Assembly: GCF_900110105.1 (NCBI RefSeq)
Contig: NZ_FOCL01000002.1
Coordinates: forward strand, 434,001 to 498,000
DNA: 64,000 nucleotides
Origin: Mucilaginibacter gossypiicola
GTDB lineage: Bacteria; Bacteroidota; Bacteroidia; Sphingobacteriales; Sphingobacteriaceae
Direction: 5' to 3'
A program made the translations under genes and the position numbers. The notes under the pieces are model-generated. The model did not search any database and was not told the origin of the DNA. It worked only from the letters and a program-made list of their open reading frames with translations. The number at the start of each line of letters is the position of its first letter. Position 1 is the first letter of the stretch. This document shows, piece after piece, positions 53,742-63,827 of this stretch.

Positions 53742-55934
53742 TTACCATTTAATGCTCACCTTGATACCGTCAGGGCTGTTGGCAAAGCCCAGGTATAAGG
53801 TGTTTGATGATTTATCCCATGAGGATTTTACATCAGTAATGGTTTTTCCTTCGCTATCGGCAACTACTGTTTCCTTTGGCTGCGCCGGCAACAAGATCCG
53901 GGCACTGTTTAATGTTTTGATAGGGCTTTTAGCTATAAAAGCATAACTATTAGCTGTTGCCGCTTCGTCGTAAATCCTTGATGCCGAAGCCAGTACTTTT
54001 GGCTGTTTTTTATCCGCAACACGCTTAACAACGTATAACAAAGCCTGTTCATTAGGATTGATCGTTTTTTCGGCGAGTACAGGCAATTGCGGATCAAACA
54101 GATCGATAACCGGGCCTTTAACAGTATAAGGCTTGCTATCGGCATTTTCATCCATAACCGAAACAATATCGTACGGGCCGCGCTCCAGGTACATGCTGTT
54201 TTTAAATTTTAGTTTGCCGCCCTTAGCATCTTTTTCATAAGCTTGCTTAACGTTTTTAATGAAGTTTTCATCATTATTAGGTTGCATCACATATTCTTTA
54301 GGATTTTGCCTTAAAACGTAAACCGCACCTTTACCAACAGCAAAACGCTGATCACCTCCGGTTGGGTTTATACCCAGCAGTTTAAACAGATGCTCAGATG
54401 GAGCTTTGAAATTGTTCCCTTTGGTATCCCACCATTCCATTACCGATTGGTACGGATCATCATCACGACCTGCATAGATCAGCACACCGCCATTTTTAAC
54501 CCACTCGGCTAAATGCTCATGAACCTCGGCCGATACCGGTTTCATGTTAGAATAGCTCATCACCAGAACTTTGATATCCTTAAGCGAGGCCGCGTAGCCC
54601 AGGTTTTCCATATGTATGGTTTGTACCGGCACGCCACGTTTTACCAACGGCAAAGTTTGTCCGTAAAAATTGGAAAACTGCGGATCCTCAAAACCGTTAT
54701 GCGTAGGGAAGCGCTGAAACATCAGGGTATTGCTCATCAGCACACCGATACCGTTAACGCCGGATACCTTATTGGTTGAAACAGGCATATCATTAAGCGC
54801 ATTCACCATGATCTGCATCTGGGTTGAATAAAACTGCGGGATCAGTGTTTTTTCGTTAGTACCCAATACGGGGTACGGATGGGTGTAGATCCTTTCTGGC
54901 CATGGCATTACCTCGTAGTCGGCCACCATTGGGTACAACAGCTTAGCAGTGAAAGTAGCCTGGTAATTGCGTTTGTAATCGCTCCAATCGTGTACGCGGT
55001 CTTCAATCGGGTCGGTAAGGAAAAACACTTTACGACCGGTTGGGGCAGTCATTGATACTACCGAACCATATTCCAGGAAGGCGTTTTCAAACACACGCTC
55101 TTTTTCTTTACCATTAAAGTAAGTAGGCTCGCGTGAGGTACCTGTCCATACCTGGGCGATATAGCCGTCGATACCCGGCAATGAAGCCAGGCTTGCCTCC
55201 GGACTAACAATTTGCCATGACGAATAGTTTACCAGCGAGTGCGTAGCGATGAATACCTTAATGTTCATGCCTTTGCTTTTGCCGTACTCCTTGGCGTATG
55301 ATGATACCTGTTTTATGGTTTCGTAATACAGGTTATATTTTAGCTTGTTCGATAAGTAAGTGTTTTCAGCAGATGCGTCCTGCGGTTTCCATGGGAAGCC
55401 ATAATATTTTTGCCATTGCTCTTTGAAGCCGGCGCTGTAACCTGCACGGGCCCAAAACTCAGGCTCTTCTAAAAAAATGTTGGTGATGCCAACGTCAATC
55501 ACACGCTTAACCACAGCGGTTTTCATGTATTCGATAAAGGAATCATCAGGCACCACGTAAGGCATATCCTTACCGTGGAAAATGGTATCGCCTTTTTGTG
55601 TTACCTGCCCTACACCAAGGTGGTTTTTACCATCCCATTTTCCCAAAAAGTAGTCTTTGTAATCGCCCCAGGCAATACCTGTCATGAAATTTACATCATA
55701 ACCACGGTCGCGCCATGATTTAACGCGTTGCTCAAAGGTCATATTAGGATGATCATTAGTGCCATATACAATGGCGATATCCGAGCGCACATCAATTTCC
55801 GGCCTCCACGGACTGCTGGTTTGGAAAGCTGTTTTTTCTTTCAGGGATGCCGGCTTCGGGTTAGTGTCCTGTGCAAAAGCCCCGGCGGCAAATGCAAGTC
55901 CGCAACAAAAAAGTAGCGTGTTTTTCATAGTCAT
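53742..55934 (-). CDS. uncharacterised 730-residue secreted protein of the PUL
   Basis: Signal peptide about residues 1-21 (ending GAFAQ). The N-terminal half (about 45-330) looks like an alpha/beta glycosidase barrel, with NIFLEEPEFWARAGY (about 151-165) carrying tandem acidic residues and a DPIEDRVHDW segment. The middle (about 395-560) is a class I glutamine amidotransferase-like/beta-galactosidase-trimerisation-like domain (KVLVMSYSNMKPVSAEVHEHLAEWVKNGGVLIYAGRDDDP region). A beta-rich end follows. I cannot assign a glycoside hydrolase family. Between the DUF3823 and GH92 genes, so a role in the same glycan is likely. Confidence 0.65.
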   Translation of the reverse strand: MTMKNTLLFCCGLAFAAGAFAQDTNPKPASLKEKTAFQTSSPWRPEIDVRSDIAIVYGTNDHPNMTFEQRVKSWRDRGYDVNFMTGIAWGDYKDYFLGKWDGKNHLGVGQVTQKGDTIFHGKDMPYVVPDDSFIEYMKTAVVKRVIDVGITNIFLEEPEFWARAGYSAGFKEQWQKYYGFPWKPQDASAENTYLSNKLKYNLYYETIKQVSSYAKEYGKSKGMNIKVFIATHSLVNYSSWQIVSPEASLASLPGIDGYIAQVWTGTSREPTYFNGKEKERVFENAFLEYGSVVSMTAPTGRKVFFLTDPIEDRVHDWSDYKRNYQATFTAKLLYPMVADYEVMPWPERIYTHPYPVLGTNEKTLIPQFYSTQMQIMVNALNDMPVSTNKVSGVNGIGVLMSNTLMFQRFPTHNGFEDPQFSNFYGQTLPLVKRGVPVQTIHMENLGYAASLKDIKVLVMSYSNMKPVSAEVHEHLAEWVKNGGVLIYAGRDDDPYQSVMEWWDTKGNNFKAPSEHLFKLLGINPTGGDQRFAVGKGAVYVLRQNPKEYVMQPNNDENFIKNVKQAYEKDAKGGKLKFKNSMYLERGPYDIVSVMDENADSKPYTVKGPVIDLFDPQLPVLAEKTINPNEQALLYVVKRVADKKQPKVLASASRIYDEAATANSYAFIAKSPIKTLNSARILLPAQPKETVVADSEGKTITDVKSSWDKSSNTLYLGFANSPDGIKVSIKW

Positions 55935-56001
55935 ATTTTGTTAAAACTGTGTTTGGAAGAGACCACTCCCAGGCCCCTCCCTCACACAGGTATTATTATT
56001 T

Positions 56002-56751
56002 TCACGGAACTTTTACCTCTTTAACATCGGTATAGTTATAGTAATTAAGACCATAAGACATCTTTGCGCCTACGCGGATAAAGTAACTTCTTTTTCCTGG
56101 TAGTTTACCGCCAAGCGTAGTAAGGCTAATGGTTTTGCCCACCGCATTATTTGCATCGTCACCTCCTAATTTCGGAGTATAACGGTTATCATAGTTATTA
56201 TTACCTACGTAATTGTTTGAATTAACAAATACCGCAACGTCACTCACGTTTTGCTGAAAATTAGGATCGGCAGTACCGCGGGTAATTTTAAAGCTTGTAG
56301 TTATGGTACCATCTGCATTTAAAACAGGATCACCAACCCACTCTATCCTTAAAAATGGTTCAACCGAAAAGTTTACGGTGGTTACATCCTTTACATCAAC
56401 AGTCTGGCTTTTATCAACAATGGTTTTGCCGGTATTATCAACCTGCACCAATGGTACAAAAGCGCCCTCTGCCGAAATTACGTTTTTGCCTGCAAACAGC
56501 TTGGTATTTTGATAAGTACCATCCTGGTATGAGGATATATAAAAAGGAGTAGGATTATCGCTCCAGCTTATCTCCAATAATTTGATACGGGTACCTGAGC
56601 CCTGTTCTGTTTGCAGGCTTTTACCTGTACCGGCATCTGTTACTGTACCTTTTAAAGTAACATTGGGAGCGGCATAATTATCAACTTTTTTGCATGAGCT
56701 GCCTGCGGCAACCAATACACTTAATGCTATGCTATAAAATAGTTTTTTCAT
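56002..56751 (-). CDS. DUF3823 domain lipoprotein of the PUL
   Basis: A 249-residue lipoprotein with a lipobox ending SSC (about residue 20). The mature part has VTLKGTVTDAGTGKSLQTEQGSG (about 33-55), a tandem beta-sandwich layout and ends in DVKEVKVP, matching DUF3823 proteins that follow SusD genes. Probably a surface glycan-binding protein. It starts 13 bases past the susD stop. Confidence 0.8.
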   Translation of the reverse strand: MKKLFYSIALSVLVAAGSSCKKVDNYAAPNVTLKGTVTDAGTGKSLQTEQGSGTRIKLLEISWSDNPTPFYISSYQDGTYQNTKLFAGKNVISAEGAFVPLVQVDNTGKTIVDKSQTVDVKDVTTVNFSVEPFLRIEWVGDPVLNADGTITTSFKITRGTADPNFQQNVSDVAVFVNSNNYVGNNNYDNRYTPKLGGDDANNAVGKTISLTTLGGKLPGKRSYFIRVGAKMSYGLNYYNYTDVKEVKVP

Positions 56752-56764
56752 CTCTCTCTTAAAA

Positions 56765-58687
56765 TTAATAACCCGGATTTTGAATTAAATTCTGGCTTTT
56801 CTGGATCTCAGGATCAGGTATCTGCTCATAGTACCAGCGCGGATCAAATGTGTAGCGTGAGTTACGCTCATCTAAACGCGCGTCAAGGAAGTATTTCCCA
56901 TCGGCAATAGAATAGAACGGCATCAGCGTACGGTAAATGGTGCTGTTTTGCTCCTTGTCGGCAACCCTCCAGCGACGCATGTCCCAGTATTGTTTATTTT
57001 CAAAACCAAGCTCTTTTTTGCGCTCTTTGCGTACTACATCAACAGTTAAAGCTCCTGATCCGGTCAAGAGGTCGGCACCTGCACGCTCGCGGATCTGGTT
57101 AATTTGAGTAAAGGCATCCTGCAGGTAATTTTTATCCCCCTGGCCAAGCGAGCTTAACTCAAAAGCGGCTTCAGCACGGTTCAGCATTACCTCGGCATAA
57201 CGCAGCTCAATCCAGGTTTGATCAGAACGATTTTCCAGCACCTCTGATGTTGGCTTATCCGGTACAATGTATTTACGGATAGCAAACCCCGAAACCGAGC
57301 AGGTGCCATCGCCTGTAAAGTAACCACTTAAACCGGCTGGATTCATCGTAGTGCCATCCGGCAATTTCACCGGAGTTTGATTAGCATTAGCCGCCTCAAC
57401 AATGTTGGCTGTTGGATAGTGGGCGGTTGAACCTGCAGGTAAAAGCGGGCTAATACCACCAACAGAGCTTCCGGTATAAATGCCCCTGCGTATTTCAATG
57501 CTTACGCCTTTCATTACATCACCAGGTAAAACTACTGTTGCCCTTAACCTTGGCTCAGCGTTAGCAAACAGATCCATGGTATTAGTGTACAAATCATATT
57601 TGCCATTTGTAGTGGTTTTGATAGTTCCGTCGGCGTTTTTAGGGATGCCATCAAACATTTCCACAAAGTTGAGGGTAGGATTAACCTCAGACGAATATCC
57701 ATTGGCTCCCATCAGCTGGCGAGGTACATTGTAGGCATCATAGCCGTGCACCGATTCCGGATAATGATATTGGCGTACAAATATGTTTTCGGGGCTTGAT
57801 GCATCAAAGAACAGGTTAATGTAGTTTTGATATTGCGCAGTTTTATCACCTGCTACCCAGGCCTTTTTGTATAAACTGTATCTGCCTTCTAAAAGTGCAG
57901 CCGCATCATATGCTGCTTTGAAATAAGTTACCGCTTTTGCAGCAGGGATGCCACAAAGCCTGTTGCCGCTACCATCAACCAATGACACCTGGTTGTATTT
58001 GGCAACCGAGCCCGCATAAAGCATAGCGCGTGATTTAAAACCGGCTGCTGCATACTTGTTAGCGCGACCAGCCTGGTTGCTCTCAGGCAGGTTGGCATAT
58101 GCATAATCAAAGTCAGAACTGATCAGGTCATAGATCTTTTCTTCGGATGAACGTGGTATTTTAAGTTCATCAACGCTTTGCTCGGGATAGTTTAGCACCT
58201 TATCAACATAAGGCACACCGCCATAACGTTTAACCAGTGCAAAATAACAAACCGCACGAATAAAACGGGCCTCACCTAACCAGGCGTTTATCTGTTCCGT
58301 AGTATAATTGCTGGCATACTTAGGCAGAGTTTCAGATAAATAATTTGCATCCCTGATTGTTTTATAACAAAAGCTCCAGGTAGTTGGCCTGTCGTCAAAA
58401 ATCAGGTTTTCCTGCATTGAATTACTCTGATCGCGGCTTAAAGCCTCGCCTGTAGTAGCACTCGTAGGCGCAATGATCCAGAAAAAGTTAAGACCTCGTG
58501 CCGGTGAATACCTAAAATCCTCAATAGGGAGCTCGGCATACATCCTGGCCATATAAGCCGTTATACCGGCGCTGTTTGCGAAAACGTCCTGATCCGTAAT
58601 AATATTCGGAGGCAGGGTATCCAGCTTTTTACATGCTGCGGTACAGCAAAGTAAAAAAGCCAATATCATATATGAGTATTTTTTCAT
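56765..58687 (-). CDS. RagB/SusD family nutrient-binding lipoprotein
   Basis: A 640-residue lipoprotein (lipobox TAAC, about residue 19). The SusD fold shows in the N-terminal LDTLPPNIITDQDVF and in several TPR-like helices. NRAEAAFELS lies at about residues 507-516, and the C-terminal section has KERKKELGFENKQYWDMRRWR (about 553-573) and PDPEIQKSQNLIQNPGY at the end. It captures glycans with the SusC partner encoded just upstream. Confidence 0.93.
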   Translation of the reverse strand: MKKYSYMILAFLLCCTAACKKLDTLPPNIITDQDVFANSAGITAYMARMYAELPIEDFRYSPARGLNFFWIIAPTSATTGEALSRDQSNSMQENLIFDDRPTTWSFCYKTIRDANYLSETLPKYASNYTTEQINAWLGEARFIRAVCYFALVKRYGGVPYVDKVLNYPEQSVDELKIPRSSEEKIYDLISSDFDYAYANLPESNQAGRANKYAAAGFKSRAMLYAGSVAKYNQVSLVDGSGNRLCGIPAAKAVTYFKAAYDAAALLEGRYSLYKKAWVAGDKTAQYQNYINLFFDASSPENIFVRQYHYPESVHGYDAYNVPRQLMGANGYSSEVNPTLNFVEMFDGIPKNADGTIKTTTNGKYDLYTNTMDLFANAEPRLRATVVLPGDVMKGVSIEIRRGIYTGSSVGGISPLLPAGSTAHYPTANIVEAANANQTPVKLPDGTTMNPAGLSGYFTGDGTCSVSGFAIRKYIVPDKPTSEVLENRSDQTWIELRYAEVMLNRAEAAFELSSLGQGDKNYLQDAFTQINQIRERAGADLLTGSGALTVDVVRKERKKELGFENKQYWDMRRWRVADKEQNSTIYRTLMPFYSIADGKYFLDARLDERNSRYTFDPRWYYEQIPDPEIQKSQNLIQNPGY

Positions 58688-58702
58688 GATCTGAGTAATT
58701 GA

Positions 58703-61700
58703 TTAAAGTTTAACATTTACGCCAAGCGAGAATATCTTGTCAAGCGGGTATAAATAACCGTAATTAGCAGAAGGGTGTTCCGGATCGAGGTATTTCAAAC
58801 CGGTTACGGTTAATACGTTATAGCCGTTAACAAATATCCTGGCGCCTTTAATACCTGCCTTTTTAGCTGCGCTGGCAGGTATGCTGTAACCAATCTCGGC
58901 CGATTTTAACCTTACGTAAGCTGCACTGTGAATATTTGACAGCGAGTTTGTATTGGCTGTTGTTCCGGTTAAAGCAAAAGTACCTGGTACCCATACCGTG
59001 TTAGGATCATAAGGATCGGCCTTAGGATCAGCTGGGTGATATCTGTCCATAAACATACCTAAAGCGCTGCCGCCACCCCAAAGCGGGATGTTCAACTGCT
59101 CAATGTATGATACGTTAATGCCTGCAGCACCTTGCAACACAGCATTAAAATCAAAGCCTTTATATGAGCCGCCCAGCGTTAAACCAAAGGTTGTTGCAGG
59201 GGTGCTATAGTTATTGTTACTTACGTTTTGTGAAATAGGGTGAACATCCTGATCGTTAATAACACCATCGCCGTTCCAGTCCTGCAGAATATAATCGCCA
59301 ACTACTGTATTTCGTGATACATATTGCGGGCTGTTCAGGATCTGCTGATAGTTTTGGAACTGACCATCGGCACCATAACCCCAGAATATATTGTTATACC
59401 TATTATCATTATTGTTGTGCCAGTTTAACTGTGAGTTGCCATAAGGCGGATGTATTTTATAAAGCCACATTGAACGGGTGTAACCAAAAGTACCTTTAAC
59501 CATGTAGTTGAAAGCGCCAATGTGGTTACGGTGGTTAAGCTCAATATCAAAACCTTGGGTACGATCAGAGTTCAGGTTTTCTTGCGGTAAGCCTACACCT
59601 ACTGCTCCCGGCAGGTTGTTAAACCTTGTATCTAACAAGCCCGTTCTGTTACGTCTGAACACATCAACTGTAACACCCAGTAAACCATTCCAGGCGGCAA
59701 GGTCGATACCGGCGTTGTAAGTTTTTGATACCGTCCAGAAAATATAAGGGTTGGCAATACCTTTATTTTGGGCACCTGAAACAAAAGCTCCGTCAAATAC
59801 CGAACCTGGCGTAGTAGTATTATTACCACCCTGGGCAGGGTAATAATAGCCCGAAAGGTAACTGTAACCATAGTTATCCGTGTCGTTTCCTAACTGAGCG
59901 GCCGAGAAGCGGATTTTCAAATCGTCAATAAATGATAATGCTGAAGTATTTTTCCAGAAGTTTTCCTGCGAAACACGCCAGCCTATAGACGCGCCAGGGA
60001 AAAAGCCCCAGCGTTTAATTGGTGAGTTTTTAGAGTTGGCATCGTCCCTGAAACTAAATTCAAACAGGTATTTTGATTTGTAATCATAGTTAACACGACC
60101 AACATATGAGCGGGTTACGTAATCAAATGGGTAGCTGTTATCAACCGTTGCGGTTTGGTTAAGTGCATTACCCGAAGCCAGCTGATCAATAGGTAGTGAA
60201 AGCTGACGCATGGCGTTGAAGTTATCACCTTTTTGCTCGCCCTCTTCGTAAAGTGCCAGCGCGCTAATGTTATGGCCTCCAAATGAGCGGTTATAGTTTA
60301 ATGATAACTGCATCAGCGTGTTTGGCTTCTCATAAAACTGCCTTGTAACAGCACTTGGCGATTGATTGGCTATAGCCTGGTAGGTATTTGAGTTTGCATC
60401 ATAATTATACTGATTGTAGGCTTTTTGAAAAAGCTTGTTGCTTGAAAAGTAATAATCATAATTATACATTCCTTTAGCGCTTAAACCCTGTACAAACGGT
60501 ACATTATAAGTAGCCGATACTGATGTTTGCAACCATTTGTTGCCTATTTGTTTGTAACCATCAACACTGGCATCAGCCATTGCAACCGGGTTTGAGCCGT
60601 CAACCTGTCCGTTACTTAAATAGCCCGGATTATCATTTGCATAAATACCCTGTGTAGGGATTTGCCTCCAGAACGAACGGATTATCCACCAGGCATCCTG
60701 GTATGGCTGGTTCTTTTGCTCAAGGGTACCGCTCAAGTTCACATCAATCGTAAGATTTTTGTTGATGCGGCTGGTAATATTTGAGCGAAGATTATACTTT
60801 TTATAATTCAGGTCACCGCTTTTAAAAAAGCCGTTCTGATCGGTAATACCCATACTGATAAAGTAGTTGGTATTCTCGCTGCCACCGCTGGCGTTAAGAT
60901 TGTGCTGCTGCTGCGGGGCGCTTTTGCCAAATACGGCGCTATACCAATCTGTGCTTTTTTTAGCACCACTGGTGTAAGCCTGAAAATCGGCATCGGTATA
61001 TTTTACCTGTCCGCCGTTTACGTTATGCAAAAGTTGCTCATTAACCAGTGTCATAAAATCAACTGCGCCTACCGGTTTTGGCATATAAGCCGGCACCTGC
61101 CAGCCGTAAGTGCCGGAGTAATTTAGATCAACCGCTCCTTTTTTCCCTTTTTTTGTAGTTACGATAACCACACCGTTTGCAGCGCGCACCCCATAAACCG
61201 CCGCCGAAGCATCTTTCAATACTGAAATGCTTTCGATATCGTTTGGATCGAGCCTGGTTATGTTGTCACGCGGAACACCATCAATAACAACCAATGGGGC
61301 ACCAAAACCGCGGATATCAAAATCGTTGGCAAATGAGCCAGGTTCGGCCGATTGTTGGGTAATACGCACACCAGCTATTTTACCGGTAAGCATATTTAGT
61401 GCGTTTTCGTTTTTGGTAGTCACGATTTCGCTGTTTGTAACCGCAGCAATAGCGCCTGTTACCGATGCTTTTTTCTGTGTACCGTAGGCTACCACAACAA
61501 CCTCGTTCATATTGGTAGCATTGGGCTGTAGTTTTACAGCGATGTTTTTTTGATTACCTACGGCAATTTCCTGCTGTGTGTAACCTAAAAAACTAAATAC
61601 TAATGTCTGACTTGGCTCGGCATTGATACTGAATTGGCCATTAAGGTTGGTGGTAGTACCATTGGGGGTGCCTTTAAGCTTTACACTAACGCCGGGAAGC

Positions 61701-61903
61701 GGCAGCCCTTTTTCATCATTTACAACACCGGTTATTTTGCTGCCCTGAGCAAAAGCCGATGTACACATGGCTAAAATTAAAAGGACAGTAATACAATATT
61801 GCATTACCCCTTTCACTTTAGCACGATAACGGATGCGATGGCATCCATCATAATTGGTAAAATTTTCGTACATAAATAATTGGTTAATGGGTTTATAACT
61901 CAT
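58703..61903 (-). CDS. SusC/RagA family TonB-linked outer-membrane transporter
   Basis: A 1066-residue receptor; Met at 61873 or 61807 are alternative starts, because the signal segment (about residues 33-52, ending AFAQ) lies well inside the longest frame. A carboxypeptidase-regulatory domain follows (about 57-130; GVVNDEKGLPLPGVSVKLKG), then a plug with ATEVVVVAYGTQKK-like text, GFGAPLVVIDGVPRDN and ISVLKDASAAVYGVRAANGVV (about 227-247), then the barrel, ending in FSLGVNVKL. First gene of the PUL, which has susD and DUF3823 next. Confidence 0.93.
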   Translation of the reverse strand: MSYKPINQLFMYENFTNYDGCHRIRYRAKVKGVMQYCITVLLILAMCTSAFAQGSKITGVVNDEKGLPLPGVSVKLKGTPNGTTTNLNGQFSINAEPSQTLVFSFLGYTQQEIAVGNQKNIAVKLQPNATNMNEVVVVAYGTQKKASVTGAIAAVTNSEIVTTKNENALNMLTGKIAGVRITQQSAEPGSFANDFDIRGFGAPLVVIDGVPRDNITRLDPNDIESISVLKDASAAVYGVRAANGVVIVTTKKGKKGAVDLNYSGTYGWQVPAYMPKPVGAVDFMTLVNEQLLHNVNGGQVKYTDADFQAYTSGAKKSTDWYSAVFGKSAPQQQHNLNASGGSENTNYFISMGITDQNGFFKSGDLNYKKYNLRSNITSRINKNLTIDVNLSGTLEQKNQPYQDAWWIIRSFWRQIPTQGIYANDNPGYLSNGQVDGSNPVAMADASVDGYKQIGNKWLQTSVSATYNVPFVQGLSAKGMYNYDYYFSSNKLFQKAYNQYNYDANSNTYQAIANQSPSAVTRQFYEKPNTLMQLSLNYNRSFGGHNISALALYEEGEQKGDNFNAMRQLSLPIDQLASGNALNQTATVDNSYPFDYVTRSYVGRVNYDYKSKYLFEFSFRDDANSKNSPIKRWGFFPGASIGWRVSQENFWKNTSALSFIDDLKIRFSAAQLGNDTDNYGYSYLSGYYYPAQGGNNTTTPGSVFDGAFVSGAQNKGIANPYIFWTVSKTYNAGIDLAAWNGLLGVTVDVFRRNRTGLLDTRFNNLPGAVGVGLPQENLNSDRTQGFDIELNHRNHIGAFNYMVKGTFGYTRSMWLYKIHPPYGNSQLNWHNNNDNRYNNIFWGYGADGQFQNYQQILNSPQYVSRNTVVGDYILQDWNGDGVINDQDVHPISQNVSNNNYSTPATTFGLTLGGSYKGFDFNAVLQGAAGINVSYIEQLNIPLWGGGSALGMFMDRYHPADPKADPYDPNTVWVPGTFALTGTTANTNSLSNIHSAAYVRLKSAEIGYSIPASAAKKAGIKGARIFVNGYNVLTVTGLKYLDPEHPSANYGYLYPLDKIFSLGVNVKL

Positions 61904-62474
61904 GCCTCGAGGAAAGCAAAAACCATTAAACAGGGATGGTTAGGCCCGCTTAATGCATATCATGTTTTCCATTTGGCGGGACAATGATATAGCGGGTGGT
62001 ATTAAAACGAGGGTTAAAAAAGGGGTTAATTGGGCTAAAATTTTATTAACCGTACAAAAATTAACCGCTTTTTTAAGCGGAGGAGGGCAAACTAATGAAA
62101 TACTACCGCAGGTTTAGCGATAGGGGAAGCAATGGGCGCTATGAATAAAACTATGTCATTGCGAGCGTAGCGTGGTAATCGCACGGAAGCGCAGCCGCCC
62201 TGTATAGCATGCGATTGCCGCGTCGCGCCCGCGCTCATCCCAGTCTCGCTCCTTGCAATGACATGATTTTTTTCTTCTCTGCTGCCGCGGGTTTAGCGAT
62301 AGCGTAACCCGTGGTTGATATGCGGTAAGCTTTCAGCTTATATCATTAAATGCGGTTCAGCTGAAAGCTGAAATCATGGTTACCACGGGTTGAAAACCCG
62401 CGGTAGCATTAAATGCCGAAGGCCTGTCTTGCGATGCAAAACAGGCCTTCGGCTATAGTTCCCCCTTTAGGGGG
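61904..62474. repeat. intergenic region with REP-like repeats
   Basis: Holds an inverted-ended element (62154-62263: TGTCATTGCGAG ... CTTGCAATGACA), a near-duplicated phrase CTRCCGCRGGTTTAGCGATA at 62102 and 62281, and long palindromes at about 62300-62405. No gene is seen. The susC promoter should lie in its first 100 bases. Confidence 0.65.
62415..62453 (-). terminator. terminator of the rlmI-like gene
   Basis: GCCGAAGGCCTGT pairs perfectly with ACAGGCCTTCGGC around a 13-base loop, 22 bases after the rlmI-like stop. Confidence 0.7.
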
Positions 62475-63662
62475 TTAAAACACCCTGCAAAGTAAACCTT
62501 TTAAATACTCACCTTCGGGGAAGGAAGCACGTACCGGATGGTCTTCGGGCTGGTGGAACTGGTAGATAAATTGCACCTGCTTACCGGCATCAAGCGCGGC
62601 CCAGGCTATTACCTGTTTAAAAGTTTCCATATCCATAGCTCCAGAGCATGAATAGGTAGCCAACAAACCGCCCTCGTTAAGGAGCAGCATGCCTAAGCGG
62701 TTCAAATCTTTATAAGCTCGTGAGGCACGGGTTAATGCCGAACGCGATGGTGCATATTTAGGAGGATCCAGCACAATAACATCAAACTTTTCACCCTCAT
62801 CCCTGAATTTACGAAGCTGAACATTCACGTCGGATTTAATGGCTGTATGTTTAGCTGCATCCAGTTTATTTAACCTGATATTTTCGGCCAGTGTTTCAAT
62901 GGCCAGTGCCGAACTATCTACACTGGTTACCGAAGCTGCACCTTCTTTAAGGCTGTTTAGTGTGAAACCACCGGTATAGCAAAAGCAATCCAGTACTTTT
63001 TTATTTTTCGCATGCATAGCCAGGACATGACGGTTATCCCGCTGATCGCAATAGAAGCCCGATTTTTGGCCTTCGGTGATATTGATCCCGTATACAACGT
63101 TGTTCTCCAAAACTTCAACCAGTTCAGGCGGCGGGCTGCCAGCAAGTACTTTATTTTCTGCTTCGGCCAAGCCCTCGTGAGCGCGGGAGGCATTATCGCT
63201 TTTATCTGAAATACTTTCGGGGTTCAGCAGCTTTTTGAGCTCATCTATAATAACAGGCATTACATTTTGAATCCCAGAGGTGAGTACCTGTACCGCTAAA
63301 TGGCCTGCGTACTTATCAACAATAAGTCCTGGCAAATAATCAGATTCGCTGAAGATAAGGCGGCAGGTGTTTGTTCCGTTAGCCAATATGCTATCCCTAC
63401 TTTTAACTGCTGTTGCCACTTTTTCGCGAAACCAGGCTTCGTTTACCTGAACATCCTTGTTCCACTCCAGCAGGCGCAACGTAACCCTCGACTGATCGTT
63501 ATAAAAACCATAGGCCATAAATTCGCCCTGCGTATTTACTAAGCGAACCACATCGCCATTGGCAGGTTTGCCTTTTACTTTTTCAATCGCCCCTGAAAAT
63601 ACCCAGGGATGCCTTTGCAGTACGGCTTTTTCTTTACCCTTCTTTAATATAACGTCAATCAT
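62475..63662 (-). CDS. rlmI: class I SAM-dependent rRNA methyltransferase, RlmI-like
   Basis: A 395-residue protein from Met at 63662. A longer frame reaches 63776, but family members start at the PUA domain (MIDVILKKGKEKAVLQRHPWVFSGAI), so the extra residues are rejected. After the PUA domain come an RNA-binding linker (about 75-165), VYGINITEGQKSGFYCDQRDNR and the Rossmann core: FCYTGGFTLN (about 229-238), VLDPPKYAPS (about 301-310) and YSCSGAM. The enzyme probably methylates C5 of a cytosine in 23S rRNA. Confidence 0.88.
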   Translation of the reverse strand: MIDVILKKGKEKAVLQRHPWVFSGAIEKVKGKPANGDVVRLVNTQGEFMAYGFYNDQSRVTLRLLEWNKDVQVNEAWFREKVATAVKSRDSILANGTNTCRLIFSESDYLPGLIVDKYAGHLAVQVLTSGIQNVMPVIIDELKKLLNPESISDKSDNASRAHEGLAEAENKVLAGSPPPELVEVLENNVVYGINITEGQKSGFYCDQRDNRHVLAMHAKNKKVLDCFCYTGGFTLNSLKEGAASVTSVDSSALAIETLAENIRLNKLDAAKHTAIKSDVNVQLRKFRDEGEKFDVIVLDPPKYAPSRSALTRASRAYKDLNRLGMLLLNEGGLLATYSCSGAMDMETFKQVIAWAALDAGKQVQFIYQFHQPEDHPVRASFPEGEYLKGLLCRVF

Positions 63663-63827
63663 GGGTGCAAAGGTAATAAAGCGCTGGTAATTTTGGCCTT
63701 GTGGAAACGTTCCATCCATTTGTCGCGTATTTATGATGTGGCTTCTAAACCTTGAAAATATTTTTACGTCATACACAATAATATCCGCATTAAAACATTT
63801 GGTATCTTAGATTCGAAAACTATAATC

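Noticed and set aside
63663..63776. N-terminal extension of the RlmI-like methyltransferase
   Set aside because: The known family starts at the PUA domain; the extra residues are not conserved in that architecture.
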